NCBI GenBank assembly: GCA_002452855.1
Contig: DKFS01000031.1
Location: 7,089-48,652 of the forward strand
Direction of reading: 5' to 3'
DNA: 41,564 nucleotides
Origin: Sulfurospirillum sp. UBA6790
Lineage (GTDB): Bacteria > Campylobacterota > Campylobacteria > Campylobacterales > Sulfurospirillaceae
Below are positions 1 through 7,137 of this stretch, piece after piece. How positions within the stretch are numbered: position 1 is the stretch's first letter; the number at the start of each line of letters is the position of its first letter. The notes beneath the pieces were generated by a model, which was not told the origin of the DNA, did no database searches, and was given only the letters and a program-made list of their open reading frames with translations. A program made the position numbers and the translations under genes.

Positions 1-213
1 CAAAAATACCCTGAGCGCAAAGCTAAAATTATCAATGTGATTGCCAATGAACAAACAGGCATTTTTTTACATGTAAAACTATGCAAAAAAATCTACCCTT
101 GCGGTGCAGATGTTGAGAAGAAGATTACGGCACTTAAAAATGAAGTAATCAAACACAGACCTTACGCAAATGCGTTAGTCGAAAAACTCTCCCATCGTGT
201 CGATGCACTTTAA
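1..213 (+). CDS. C-terminal 70 residues of an unknown protein (partial)
   Basis: The frame is open from base 1 to a TAA at 211-213, and its 5' end lies outside the window. The visible tail is basic and contains KLCKKIYPCG, with two cysteines. I do not recognise a family. It ends 9 bp before the HdrB-like gene at 223, so the two are probably in one operon, and the product may belong to the same redox complex; this is inferred from position only. One copy of the palindrome TTACATGTAA lies inside it and is read as LHV. Confidence 0.6.
   Translation, partial: QKYPERKAKIINVIANEQTGIFLHVKLCKKIYPCGADVEKKITALKNEVIKHRPYANALVEKLSHRVDAL
67..76. repeat. TTACATGTAA palindrome, copy 1
   Basis: Exact 10-bp palindrome, extended to 14 bp (TTTTACATGTAAAA, 65-78). 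It lies inside the partial first gene and reads Leu-His-Val-Lys in frame. Confidence 0.85.
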
Positions 214-222
214 GGATTAAAA

Positions 223-1068
223 ATGAAAAAATATTGTTTATATGACGCTCTTATTCAAAGCGAAAAAACATCTGCTATTGTATCTGCCACCAAAACACTG
301 TTCGATTTTTTAAATCTTACCGTTGCGCCATTAAAAGGAGCCAAGGTAGATGTTGGCAGTGAATATTTAGGACTAGACCAACTCAAATTTTTGGAACGAA
401 ATGCGTATACTCTAACGCTTGCAGCCAAAGAAGAGTGTAGCATTGTGTGTTGTGAACAAAGTTCTTTTATCTCTTTGTCTCGTACAAAAGATTTATTACT
501 CGAAGATGCATCCCTGCAAGATACCGTTGCCCAAAAACTTTTATCGCACAATCTTTCAATGAATCTTGACGTTGAAATTTTAAGCTTAGAGCAGTTTTTA
601 ATGGAAGCCGTTGGCATTGAAAAACTATCCAGCCTCGTGAAGCACCCTTTTGTAAACTTTTCAGCAGCGCTTTTTAGAAGTAATAACTTCTGTCGCGCAC
701 GCAAATACAACGACCCTAAACAGTATGAAGCACTGCTTGAACTTATCAAACTCTCATTAGTTCAGCACGAAAGCACTTTTGAAAGTGATGGTTTTGAGAT
801 ATACGATGCTTCAGCACGTACAGCCTACTCTCTGGCGTCTAAAGCAATGCTTGACATGTTTGACAATGCAGCAGATTTTGTTGTTGTATGTGATGCACGT
901 AGCTTTATTATGTTTGATTTTTATCAAAAAGAGCTTGAAAAAGTTGCGGGGCGTGACATTGGACTCAGCATTCTAAGCCTACCAGAACTTTTAGCATTAG
1001 CTTTTGGATTAAATGACAAAAAAGCACTAGGACTTACACTGCACAAAGTCGCTGTTTCTCTTATCTAA
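223..1068 (+). CDS. HdrB/SdhE-like CCG-family protein with degenerate cluster motifs
   Basis: This 281-residue protein has the overall pattern of heterodisulfide-reductase subunit B and SdhE/MfrE proteins: two pseudo-repeated halves, each with a cysteine region followed by a hydrophobic strand and a leucine-rich helix. Most CCG ligands are gone. The first half keeps a CC pair in IVCCEQSS. In the second half the expected CCG is read as DASAR and the later CxxC as VVCDARS. In the family these cysteines bind a noncubane [4Fe-4S] cluster, so cluster binding here is doubtful. Start ATG 223 follows AAGGATTAAAA. It lies 9 bp after the preceding partial gene and ends at a strong hairpin. The family call is from pattern only; it may match an uncharacterised campylobacterotal family. 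Confidence 0.5.
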   Translation: MKKYCLYDALIQSEKTSAIVSATKTLFDFLNLTVAPLKGAKVDVGSEYLGLDQLKFLERNAYTLTLAAKEECSIVCCEQSSFISLSRTKDLLLEDASLQDTVAQKLLSHNLSMNLDVEILSLEQFLMEAVGIEKLSSLVKHPFVNFSAALFRSNNFCRARKYNDPKQYEALLELIKLSLVQHESTFESDGFEIYDASARTAYSLASKAMLDMFDNAADFVVVCDARSFIMFDFYQKELEKVAGRDIGLSILSLPELLALAFGLNDKKALGLTLHKVAVSLI

Positions 1069-1075
1069 ATATTAC

Positions 1076-1098
1076 AAAGGGTGAACAAATCACCCTTT
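1076..1098 (+). terminator. Rho-independent-type hairpin after the HdrB-like gene
   Basis: AAAGGGTGA (1076-1084) pairs perfectly with TCACCCTTT (1090-1098) across a 5-nt loop, 8 bp after the stop codon. The T tract is weak (AATTACTT). Confidence 0.75.
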
Positions 1099-1205
1099 AA
1101 TTACTTAAAAAAATATAAATAAGACATATTTAATCTCTTTCTTTCAGAGAGGTTTTGGCCACTGTGTCTTATCATTTCAAAATAAATATTAAACAAGGAG
1201 TTCGT

Positions 1206-1598
1206 ATGCCAAAAATCAATCGTTACGTTGATATTGATACCGTTGAGAGAGAAGCTAAAAAAGATTATATCGATAGACATTCTCCGTTTATTACCTGTGC
1301 CGAGAGTGCAAAACAAAATGCACCGTTTAAAGTAACTGTTAAAGTCGGAAATCAGTACACTCACCCAGATGATTTTGATCATTACATTGCCAATATCCAG
1401 CTTTTCAATGGGGATGTTCTTTTAGCAAGAGCTGATTTTGTTGCAGGAACACTAGGTGGTCAAGATAAAAAAGGACAAGCGGAAGTGACATTTACCATTG
1501 TTCCAACCGGTAAAAAACTCAATCTTGTCGCGCATAGCTACTGTACAAAACACGGTGTTTGGGAAAGCGATCCTGTCGAAGTTAGCGTAGCAGAATAA
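1206..1598 (+). CDS. Superoxide reductase (neelaredoxin / class II SORL)
   Basis: A 130-residue one-domain superoxide reductase, which reduces superoxide to hydrogen peroxide at a cytoplasmic Fe(His)4Cys site. The iron ligands are visible: H25 (DRHSPFI), H53 and H59 (THPDDFDHYI), C113 and H116 (SYCTKHGVWES). The N-terminal desulforedoxin domain of class I enzymes is absent. The family's usual Glu-Lys before the first His is read here as Asp-Arg, a conservative change of the catalytic lysine. The start at 1206 is chosen because AAGGAG lies at 1195-1200; a longer reading from 1155 has no ribosome site. It fits an oxygen-sensitive organism that must protect enzymes such as nitrogenase. Confidence 0.93.
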   Translation: MPKINRYVDIDTVEREAKKDYIDRHSPFITCAESAKQNAPFKVTVKVGNQYTHPDDFDHYIANIQLFNGDVLLARADFVAGTLGGQDKKGQAEVTFTIVPTGKKLNLVAHSYCTKHGVWESDPVEVSVAE

Positions 1599-1623
1599 AG
1601 AGTTGCCCTTATTGGGCACTCTT
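1598..1623. terminator. Bidirectional terminator between SOR and SIR2-like genes
   Basis: AAGAG-T-TGCCC (1598-1608) pairs with GGGCA-CTCTT (1614-1623) with a single bulged T. An A-rich left flank and a T-rich right flank let it work for both convergent genes. The SIR2-like stop codon lies in the loop. Confidence 0.7.
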
Positions 1624-2439
1624 TAACAATCCATCTAGTGATGTTTGTAATTTATCGATATGATGCGATACTAAAAATTTTTCCTCTTTTTTACTCATTT
1701 CCTCTTTATCTTTTATCATATAACCGCCGCTTAATCCAAGGGTGATTTCATTAGCAACCATGCGAAACGTATCGCGGTCAAAATCTACTCCCAAGAAAAG
1801 ATACGCTTTGTCGTTTCGGTATGTTTTTAAAAATGGAGGAATCGCGTAACCACCCATCGCTTCTGTCAGCCAATCCACAAAATCGGCATCACTGATAATA
1901 AAATTTTTATCAGGGACTGTACATCCTAGTGGCTTAAACAAGATAGGAAGCATTGGATTGAGAAGCTCTTTTTCGACACGGTGATACGTGTGTGTTTGCG
2001 AATGGTACATATAGACAATAAAGCGGTCATATCCTGCCAAAATACGACTGACGCCTACAACTAAAAAGTGATCGACCTCTGCGTAAATTTTTAACAGAGA
2101 ATCATCTAAATTTAAATCAACAATGTAATGAGGCATCAATGTTTTAATCCACTCATATATTGCTGGGATTGCGTAAGGTTTCGATGTGAAAATAAAGTTA
2201 GTCATCTGCTCGATATAAGGTCTTCCTTTACGCTGTTCCAAATTCATAGCCGCTCTTGAATACTCATACATCAGTCGTGGAGACATCGCACGACCCGAAT
2301 TTAGGCTCAAAATCATTGAGTCACTGTCAAATGGAATTTGCGTTCCATCTTCTGTTTTAGTATCCTTAAATACGCCCATTCCGATAAAAGGAATGAGTGT
2401 ACCGTTTTTGATTTGCAATTCAAGATCACTCTTCTTCAC
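1609..2439 (-). CDS. SIR2-like domain protein cotranscribed with nifA
   Basis: A 276-residue protein. The N-terminus reads LIPFIGMG, the SIR2-fold dinucleotide-binding loop (usually GAGxS). A late segment, YLFLGVDFDRDT, resembles the closing strand of the SIR2_2 group. The usual TTNYD-type motif appears as DLNLDDS and no catalytic His is obvious, so deacetylase activity is not supported; NAD-related binding is possible. The start is GTG 2439 with AAGGA about 8 nt upstream, and it overlaps the end of nifA by 14 bp. This indicates translational coupling and a role tied to nitrogen fixation, perhaps regulatory; the role is inferred from position. Confidence 0.7.
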   Translation of the reverse strand: MKKSDLELQIKNGTLIPFIGMGVFKDTKTEDGTQIPFDSDSMILSLNSGRAMSPRLMYEYSRAAMNLEQRKGRPYIEQMTNFIFTSKPYAIPAIYEWIKTLMPHYIVDLNLDDSLLKIYAEVDHFLVVGVSRILAGYDRFIVYMYHSQTHTYHRVEKELLNPMLPILFKPLGCTVPDKNFIISDADFVDWLTEAMGGYAIPPFLKTYRNDKAYLFLGVDFDRDTFRMVANEITLGLSGGYMIKDKEEMSKKEEKFLVSHHIDKLQTSLDGLLKSAQ

Positions 2440-3823
2440 TCATTATCCTTCTTTGGCACATTAATTTTTGATTGAAAGCAGGTAATAGCAGTAACATTTC
2501 ATCAGCACTAATGCCATCTTCACTTCCCATCAAAACAATGCGCTCTACAGTATTTTCTAACTCTCTAACATTTCCAGGCCATGTATATTGACATAAAATA
2601 TCCATCGCTTCATCGGTAATGACAACACGTTTTTTATGATTACTGACTGATTTTTGCAAGAAAAAATTAACCAGCAAAGCTATATCATCTCCGCGTTCTC
2701 TGAGTGGAGGCAAATCAATAGGTATCACATTCAAACGATAATAAAGGTCTTCTCTAAAAGTGCCGTTTTTAACCATTTCTTCAAGGTTTCGGTTGGTTGC
2801 GGCTACCAATCGTACATTGACTTTTATCGTTTTAGAACCACCCACGCGCTCAAACTCTCGCTCTTGCAAAACACGCAGTAATTTGACTTGTGCCGATGCC
2901 GATATATCGCCTATTTCATCCAAGAAAAGCGTTCCACCGTCTGCCAATTCGAAACGACCTTTACGTGCCTCTTTTGCATCCGTAAAAGCACCTTTTTCAT
3001 GCCCGAACAGTTCACTTTCAATGAGCGTATCGGTAATTGCAGCACAGTTTAGTTTGACAAATGGTTCATCTTTACGTTTAGAGCGTTTATGAATAGCAGC
3101 TGCAACAAGCTCTTTTCCTGTGCCCGTTTCGCCACGAACTAAAACGGTAACATTACTTTCAGCAATGCGCTCTACCACTTTATATACGGCTTTCATTTTT
3201 GGACTTTCGCCAATAATGTCACCAAAATTATGAACTTTCGAGTCCCATTCCATTTTATAATAGAGTTTAAGCTCTTTTAAACGCTCTTTCTCTTTAAGAT
3301 TAATATCGTGCGCATGAATGGATTGTGCAAAAATAGAGCTTAAAATTGTTAAAACGCGAATCGTACTTTCAAAGTTGAGTGCTGTTGTTTTTGTTAAATT
3401 TGCACCCAAAACACCAATCACTTCTTGATCCACTAACATAGGAACGGCGATATAAGAAATGGCATTTTGGTCACGATTGCCCGATTTATTTAAAAACATC
3501 ATGTCATTGTGTAAATTCTCAATCACAACGGGCTCTTTACTTTGTGCAGCATAGCCCGTTGCACCCTCGCCTAGTTTATAGGTTGCAAGCTCTTTTTGGT
3601 GCTTGCTAAAATCAATACATGCATAAACGCCTAAGAGATTTTCATCATTAAGTGTGTGTATAACACATTTTTCTAAATGCAGTCTATTTTTTAAAATCAT
3701 CAATGCTTTTTCAAGCGATGCAACAAGATCAATAGAGTTAGAAACAACTGTCGCTGTCTCATAGAGTGTCATTAGTTCTCTTGTAGTGAGACAATCCCCA
3801 CATTTGGCATCAAATTGAACCAT
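2426..3823 (-). CDS. nifA: NifA, sigma-54 activator without a DNA-binding domain
   Basis: A 465-residue transcription activator of nif genes. An N-terminal GAF domain spans about 20-170 and is preceded by a CxxC (C8, C11). The AAA+ sigma-54 interaction domain spans about 203-445, with Walker A GETGTGKE (231-238), Walker B GGTLFLDE (296-303) and the PGNVRELEN region. Two features are odd. The GAFTGA loop that touches sigma-54 is GAFTDA (278-283). The protein ends about 15 residues after the AAA+ domain, so the Fis-type helix-turn-helix found in NifA of other bacteria is missing. The alphaproteobacterial oxygen-sensing Cys pattern is not present (ELENT, not ELENC). ATG 3823 follows AAAGGAG. It is followed by the SIR2-like gene. 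Confidence 0.9.
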   Translation of the reverse strand: MVQFDAKCGDCLTTRELMTLYETATVVSNSIDLVASLEKALMILKNRLHLEKCVIHTLNDENLLGVYACIDFSKHQKELATYKLGEGATGYAAQSKEPVVIENLHNDMMFLNKSGNRDQNAISYIAVPMLVDQEVIGVLGANLTKTTALNFESTIRVLTILSSIFAQSIHAHDINLKEKERLKELKLYYKMEWDSKVHNFGDIIGESPKMKAVYKVVERIAESNVTVLVRGETGTGKELVAAAIHKRSKRKDEPFVKLNCAAITDTLIESELFGHEKGAFTDAKEARKGRFELADGGTLFLDEIGDISASAQVKLLRVLQEREFERVGGSKTIKVNVRLVAATNRNLEEMVKNGTFREDLYYRLNVIPIDLPPLRERGDDIALLVNFFLQKSVSNHKKRVVITDEAMDILCQYTWPGNVRELENTVERIVLMGSEDGISADEMLLLLPAFNQKLMCQRRIMSEEE

Positions 3824-3848
3824 TATTCACTCCTTTTATCTTTAAAAA

Positions 3849-3880
3849 ATTATACATGATTATGAACACTAACTGTTCAT
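3849..3880 (-). promoter_or_regulatory. nifA promoter with an inverted-repeat operator
   Basis: On the minus strand a TATAAT (3849-3854, as TGTATAAT) lies about 25 nt upstream of the nifA start. Just upstream, over the -35 region, is the perfect inverted repeat ATGAACA-N5-TGTTCAT (3862-3880). This points to sigma-70 transcription of nifA controlled by an unidentified dimeric regulator. Confidence 0.55.
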
Positions 3881-3896
3881 TTTTTATGTTTATATT

Positions 3897-4106
3897 TTAA
3901 TCAGATAATTTTTTACATACCTCTTCTTTCGGAAGTTTTTTGGGCCCTGGTTGAATCCACCATGTCTCGCCATTGCTTAAAAGCACTTCACCGCCCCAAT
4001 GTTCATCGGTACTAAATTCGATCTCTTTAATGGTCTCTTCCATATCTTTTTTTGCGATATAAAAACAGATTTCATTGCCTTCTTCTCGTAACATCACTTT
4101 TGCCAT
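3897..4106 (-). CDS. nifT: NifT/FixU family protein
   Basis: A 69-residue protein matching NifT: KVMLREEGNEICFYIAKKD, then WGGEVLLSNGETW, then a proline/lysine-rich tail. NifT is conserved in nif clusters, usually just after nifK, and its exact function is unsettled. The start at 4106 is chosen because GGAGAGAG precedes it at good spacing; a longer reading from 4154 runs into the flavoprotein gene. It starts 11 bp after the stop of the flavoprotein gene, so it is the third gene of the operon beginning at 6884. Here it is about 33 kb from nifK, an unusual split. Confidence 0.88.
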   Translation of the reverse strand: MAKVMLREEGNEICFYIAKKDMEETIKEIEFSTDEHWGGEVLLSNGETWWIQPGPKKLPKEEVCKKLSD

Positions 4107-4117
4107 TGTCTCTCTCC

Positions 4118-5755
4118 TTAAGTTAATAATTTTTTTAATATGCCAGTAATCCATGAATCTTCATAAGAGACCTTGAAAAAGCCTTTTTGTAACTCTTTGA
4201 CTAACACATGTTTTTCACCTTCTTTTGACGGGGTAGGAAAATCTTCTCGATGATGCGCACCACGGCTTTCACGTCGATGCATAGCGCCCAAAATAATCGC
4301 TTCTGAAAGCTCTAATGCATTTCGTAATTCTAAAATAGAGATCAGCTCCACATTATTGTGTCTTCCTTTGTCAATACAATGCAACGTATTTGACTCTAAA
4401 CGCAAGTATTTCATATAATCAAACGCCTCTTGCAATGTTGTTTCATTACGGAAAATTCCTGCTTTATCAAACATAATTTTCCCAACAGAAATACGCATAG
4501 CATTAAAGTTTTTGGTGCAGTCTCCCTCAAAAATTCGCTGAATTAAATCCATATTTTTAATCACGACGTTATAGTCGATTGGCAAGAACTCTTTATTACA
4601 AGCATGTTCTCGTGCTTTTTTACCTGCGAGTTCACCAAAAACAGCACCTTCAAGTAATGAGTTTCCGCCTAAACGATTGGCACCATGAACACCTAACGAG
4701 GCACTTTCACCACACACAAACAAACCTTTTAGTCTACTTTGCGTCATGGAAGCTTCAATGCCACCCATGCTGTAATGTGCAACAGGTTTTATCTCTAATA
4801 GCTCCGTAGCAAGGTCTATGCCTACTTGATTATAAGCGCTTTTGTATAAAGAAGGTACTCGTGTCTCAAGAATGGATTGTGGGATATGACGCATATCCAA
4901 ATAGACTTTCTTACCTGAACGGATTTGCTCAAAAATCGCTCTGGCTAAGACATCCCTTGTTCCCAATTCATTAACAAAACGTACGCCCTCTGAATTGACA
5001 AGATGTCCGCCTTCTCCTCGAGCAGCTTCTGAGACGAGATAACTGGTTTTAGCAAACCCTGTTGGATGGAATTGAACAAATTCCATATCTTGAAGATTAA
5101 GTCCCGCTCGCAAGGCAACGCTTAAAAGATCACCCGTACAGTCTTGTGCATTGGTACTAAAACCTCTGTAAATTCCAGCATATCCTCCACCGGCAAAAAC
5201 GATTGATTTTGTAGGGAAAACGGTAACAGTGGAGTCAATCTTTTTTAATACCACCACGCCACTAATATACTCTTCTATTTTTGTGATATCCATCACAAAA
5301 TGATTGACTAAAAATTCAACCCCTATCTCTCGTGCTTTTTTAATCAACGCTTGCGTAATCGCAGAGCCCGTACTATCGCCAACAAAGCATGTACGTTTGG
5401 AGCTTCCGCCACCAAAACTACGCTGTAAAATTTTTCCATTTTCATCTCTATCAAATTCAACGCCATATTCAACTAATTTTTGAATAATATGCGGTGCTTG
5501 GTGACACAAATAATTAATCGCTTTCTTATTTCCTAGCCCTTGCGCACTTTTGAGCGTATCATCGATATGTTTTTGAATTTCTACTTCATCATTGGGGTTT
5601 AAAACAGCGTTAATGCCGCCACTCGCCACAGCACTGTTGGATTTAAAAATATTGCTTTTCGTAATAATTGCAACACTATTGGTTTCACTTTTTGCCTCAA
5701 TAGCCGCCATCAGTCCTGCTATGCCTGAGCCTATGATTAACACATCGTATGTCAT
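4118..5755 (-). CDS. FAD flavoprotein of the FrdA/SdhA/NadB family in the nif operon
   Basis: 545 residues. The N-terminal FAD loop is IIGSGIAG (7-14). Family landmarks follow: QFHPTG, EAARGEGG, YSMGGIEAS, and GVHGANRLGGNSLLE near the second FAD contact, then a helical C-terminal domain with RESRGAHHRED. The segment that carries the covalent FAD histidine in FrdA reads NSAVASGG, with no His, so FAD should be non-covalent as in L-aspartate oxidase (NadB) and soluble fumarate reductases. The substrate cannot be told from sequence alone. It lies between an aldo/keto reductase (1-nt gap) and nifT, so a nitrogen-fixation role such as electron or amino-acid metabolism is likely but unproven. Confidence 0.8.
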   Translation of the reverse strand: MTYDVLIIGSGIAGLMAAIEAKSETNSVAIITKSNIFKSNSAVASGGINAVLNPNDEVEIQKHIDDTLKSAQGLGNKKAINYLCHQAPHIIQKLVEYGVEFDRDENGKILQRSFGGGSSKRTCFVGDSTGSAITQALIKKAREIGVEFLVNHFVMDITKIEEYISGVVVLKKIDSTVTVFPTKSIVFAGGGYAGIYRGFSTNAQDCTGDLLSVALRAGLNLQDMEFVQFHPTGFAKTSYLVSEAARGEGGHLVNSEGVRFVNELGTRDVLARAIFEQIRSGKKVYLDMRHIPQSILETRVPSLYKSAYNQVGIDLATELLEIKPVAHYSMGGIEASMTQSRLKGLFVCGESASLGVHGANRLGGNSLLEGAVFGELAGKKAREHACNKEFLPIDYNVVIKNMDLIQRIFEGDCTKNFNAMRISVGKIMFDKAGIFRNETTLQEAFDYMKYLRLESNTLHCIDKGRHNNVELISILELRNALELSEAIILGAMHRRESRGAHHREDFPTPSKEGEKHVLVKELQKGFFKVSYEDSWITGILKKLLT

Positions 5756-5756
5756 A

Positions 5757-6884
5757 TTATCGCTCCACTTTATAAAGAAGATTGTATTTTGCTACATTGG
5801 TGGCATTGACTTTGGCAATACCAAGATTATTATCGACATGCTCTGGAATCGTTGAACTAAATAAAGAACTCACAATACCTCTCGTGGAACGTACAAATTG
5901 CAATGCGAGTTGCACATCACTTTGTAACTCCATTTTTGAGTCGAGCAAATAACCGATTTCAGGTTTAAAAGGTCTTCTAAAAAGATGCATTTGGAATAAG
6001 GATGCACTACTCATCACACCCAATCCTAGCTTATAGGCTACTTGTAAAGGGGTGTAATATTTTCCATCGCTCATTTTTTGATTGGCAACACTGTATGCAT
6101 GCGTTTTTGCCATATTAAAAGGTAGTTGGATATATTTAAAATGATGATTTTGACCACCAACCCGATGCGCAATATCATAAATATCTTCAAGATTGATAAA
6201 CTCTTCATTACCTTCTTCATAGGTAAAGGCATTCCAGACGGCGATTCCATAGGCTTTCATTTTACCGCAGGCAACCATCTCTTCAAAAAAAGTAAAAATA
6301 TCCTCTATTTTTGTTAGAAAATGTCGGTAGCCTAAACGATGTAATTGTGTTTCAGGGTTATGCAAAAAATAGATATCTAAACATTTTAAGCGCAAGTTTT
6401 GTAAGGACTTTTCAAGGCTATACTGCAAAAATTCGGGTGTCATGCAGTGCTGGTCAAGTTCGATATCTTCTTGGACGGCTAAGCCTTTTTCTAAAATATG
6501 TTCATTAATCCATACATAAGGATTTTCAGGGAATGGAAAATCTAAAGGAATAAATCCACCTTTGGAGCAAATAATCATCTCTTCACGTTTGATTGAACCA
6601 CTTTCAAAAAGTTCTTCTAAAGCTTCGCCAATTTCTCGCTCACTTTGTTGGTAGCGATAGTTGATTGCCGTATCGATAACATTGATGCCTCCTGCAATAG
6701 CACTTTTCAATGCCTCTTTATAGTCAAAAAGATAATTTTCCTCTTTATAAGGCTCTTTCTTAAACGTTCCAAATCCAAGTTTTGAAAAGATTAAATCATC
6801 AAATCTTGCATAAAAATCTTTGTAATGCGAAAAACGTTTAGCGAATTGATGTGTTGCTTCAGCCGTTGCATAAACTTTACGCAT
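5757..6884 (-). CDS. Aldo/keto reductase, first gene of the nifT operon
   Basis: 375 residues with the AKR barrel and its catalytic tetrad: D71 and Y76 in DTAINYRY, K108 in ICSKGG, and H175 in FLHNPE. It probably reduces an unidentified carbonyl with NAD(P)H. It is longer than common AKRs (about 280-340 residues), mainly because of an N-terminal extension and a long insert around 110-150. The start at 6884 has GAGGTG 6 nt upstream. It leads the operon with the FAD flavoprotein and nifT, and a candidate sigma-54 promoter lies about 95 nt upstream, which would put it under NifA control. Its role in nitrogen fixation is unknown. Confidence 0.85.
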   Translation of the reverse strand: MRKVYATAEATHQFAKRFSHYKDFYARFDDLIFSKLGFGTFKKEPYKEENYLFDYKEALKSAIAGGINVIDTAINYRYQQSEREIGEALEELFESGSIKREEMIICSKGGFIPLDFPFPENPYVWINEHILEKGLAVQEDIELDQHCMTPEFLQYSLEKSLQNLRLKCLDIYFLHNPETQLHRLGYRHFLTKIEDIFTFFEEMVACGKMKAYGIAVWNAFTYEEGNEEFINLEDIYDIAHRVGGQNHHFKYIQLPFNMAKTHAYSVANQKMSDGKYYTPLQVAYKLGLGVMSSASLFQMHLFRRPFKPEIGYLLDSKMELQSDVQLALQFVRSTRGIVSSLFSSTIPEHVDNNLGIAKVNATNVAKYNLLYKVER

Positions 6885-6976
6885 CTATCACCTCGTTTTT
6901 CCATTGTATATACAAGAAATGTTCCATAACGTTTTCCTCGCTGTATCAATAAAATAAACCATTCCGTACATAATAG

Positions 6977-6992
6977 TGCCAAAATTATGCCT
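6977..6992 (-). promoter_or_regulatory. Candidate sigma-54 (-24/-12) promoter of the AKR-FAD-nifT operon
   Basis: The minus strand reads AGGCATAATTTTGGCA. It has the essential GG-N10-GC spacing (GG at 6991-6990, GC at 6979-6978) and three mismatches to the TGGCACRN4TTGCW consensus. The predicted transcription start is near 6966. Confidence 0.45.
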
Positions 6993-7107
6993 TTTAATAG
7001 AGATGATACCTGCCTTAAAATTAAGCAATCAATGTGTTGTTTTTACGTAATTTACTTCGTGGCATCGCTAAAAAGAAACTTCATCGTTTTCATTATTGGA
7101 TGTCTGC

Positions 7108-7113
7108 TATAAT
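7108..7113 (+). promoter_or_regulatory. -10 box of the aminotransferase gene
   Basis: TATAAT in the context TGCTATAAT, 24 nt before the GTG start codon. No clear -35 box, as is common in this phylum. The rest of the 253-bp gap (6885-7137) holds only the sigma-54 candidate on the other strand. Confidence 0.5.
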
Positions 7114-7137
7114 GGTGTTAAAAAATGAGGATGACGT

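Noticed and set aside
6966..6981. Alternative sigma-54 promoter TGGCAC... on the minus strand upstream of the aldo/keto reductase
   Set aside because: The -24 half is perfect, but ten bases downstream there is TA instead of the essential GC; the overlapping element at 6977-6992 has correct GG-N10-GC spacing.
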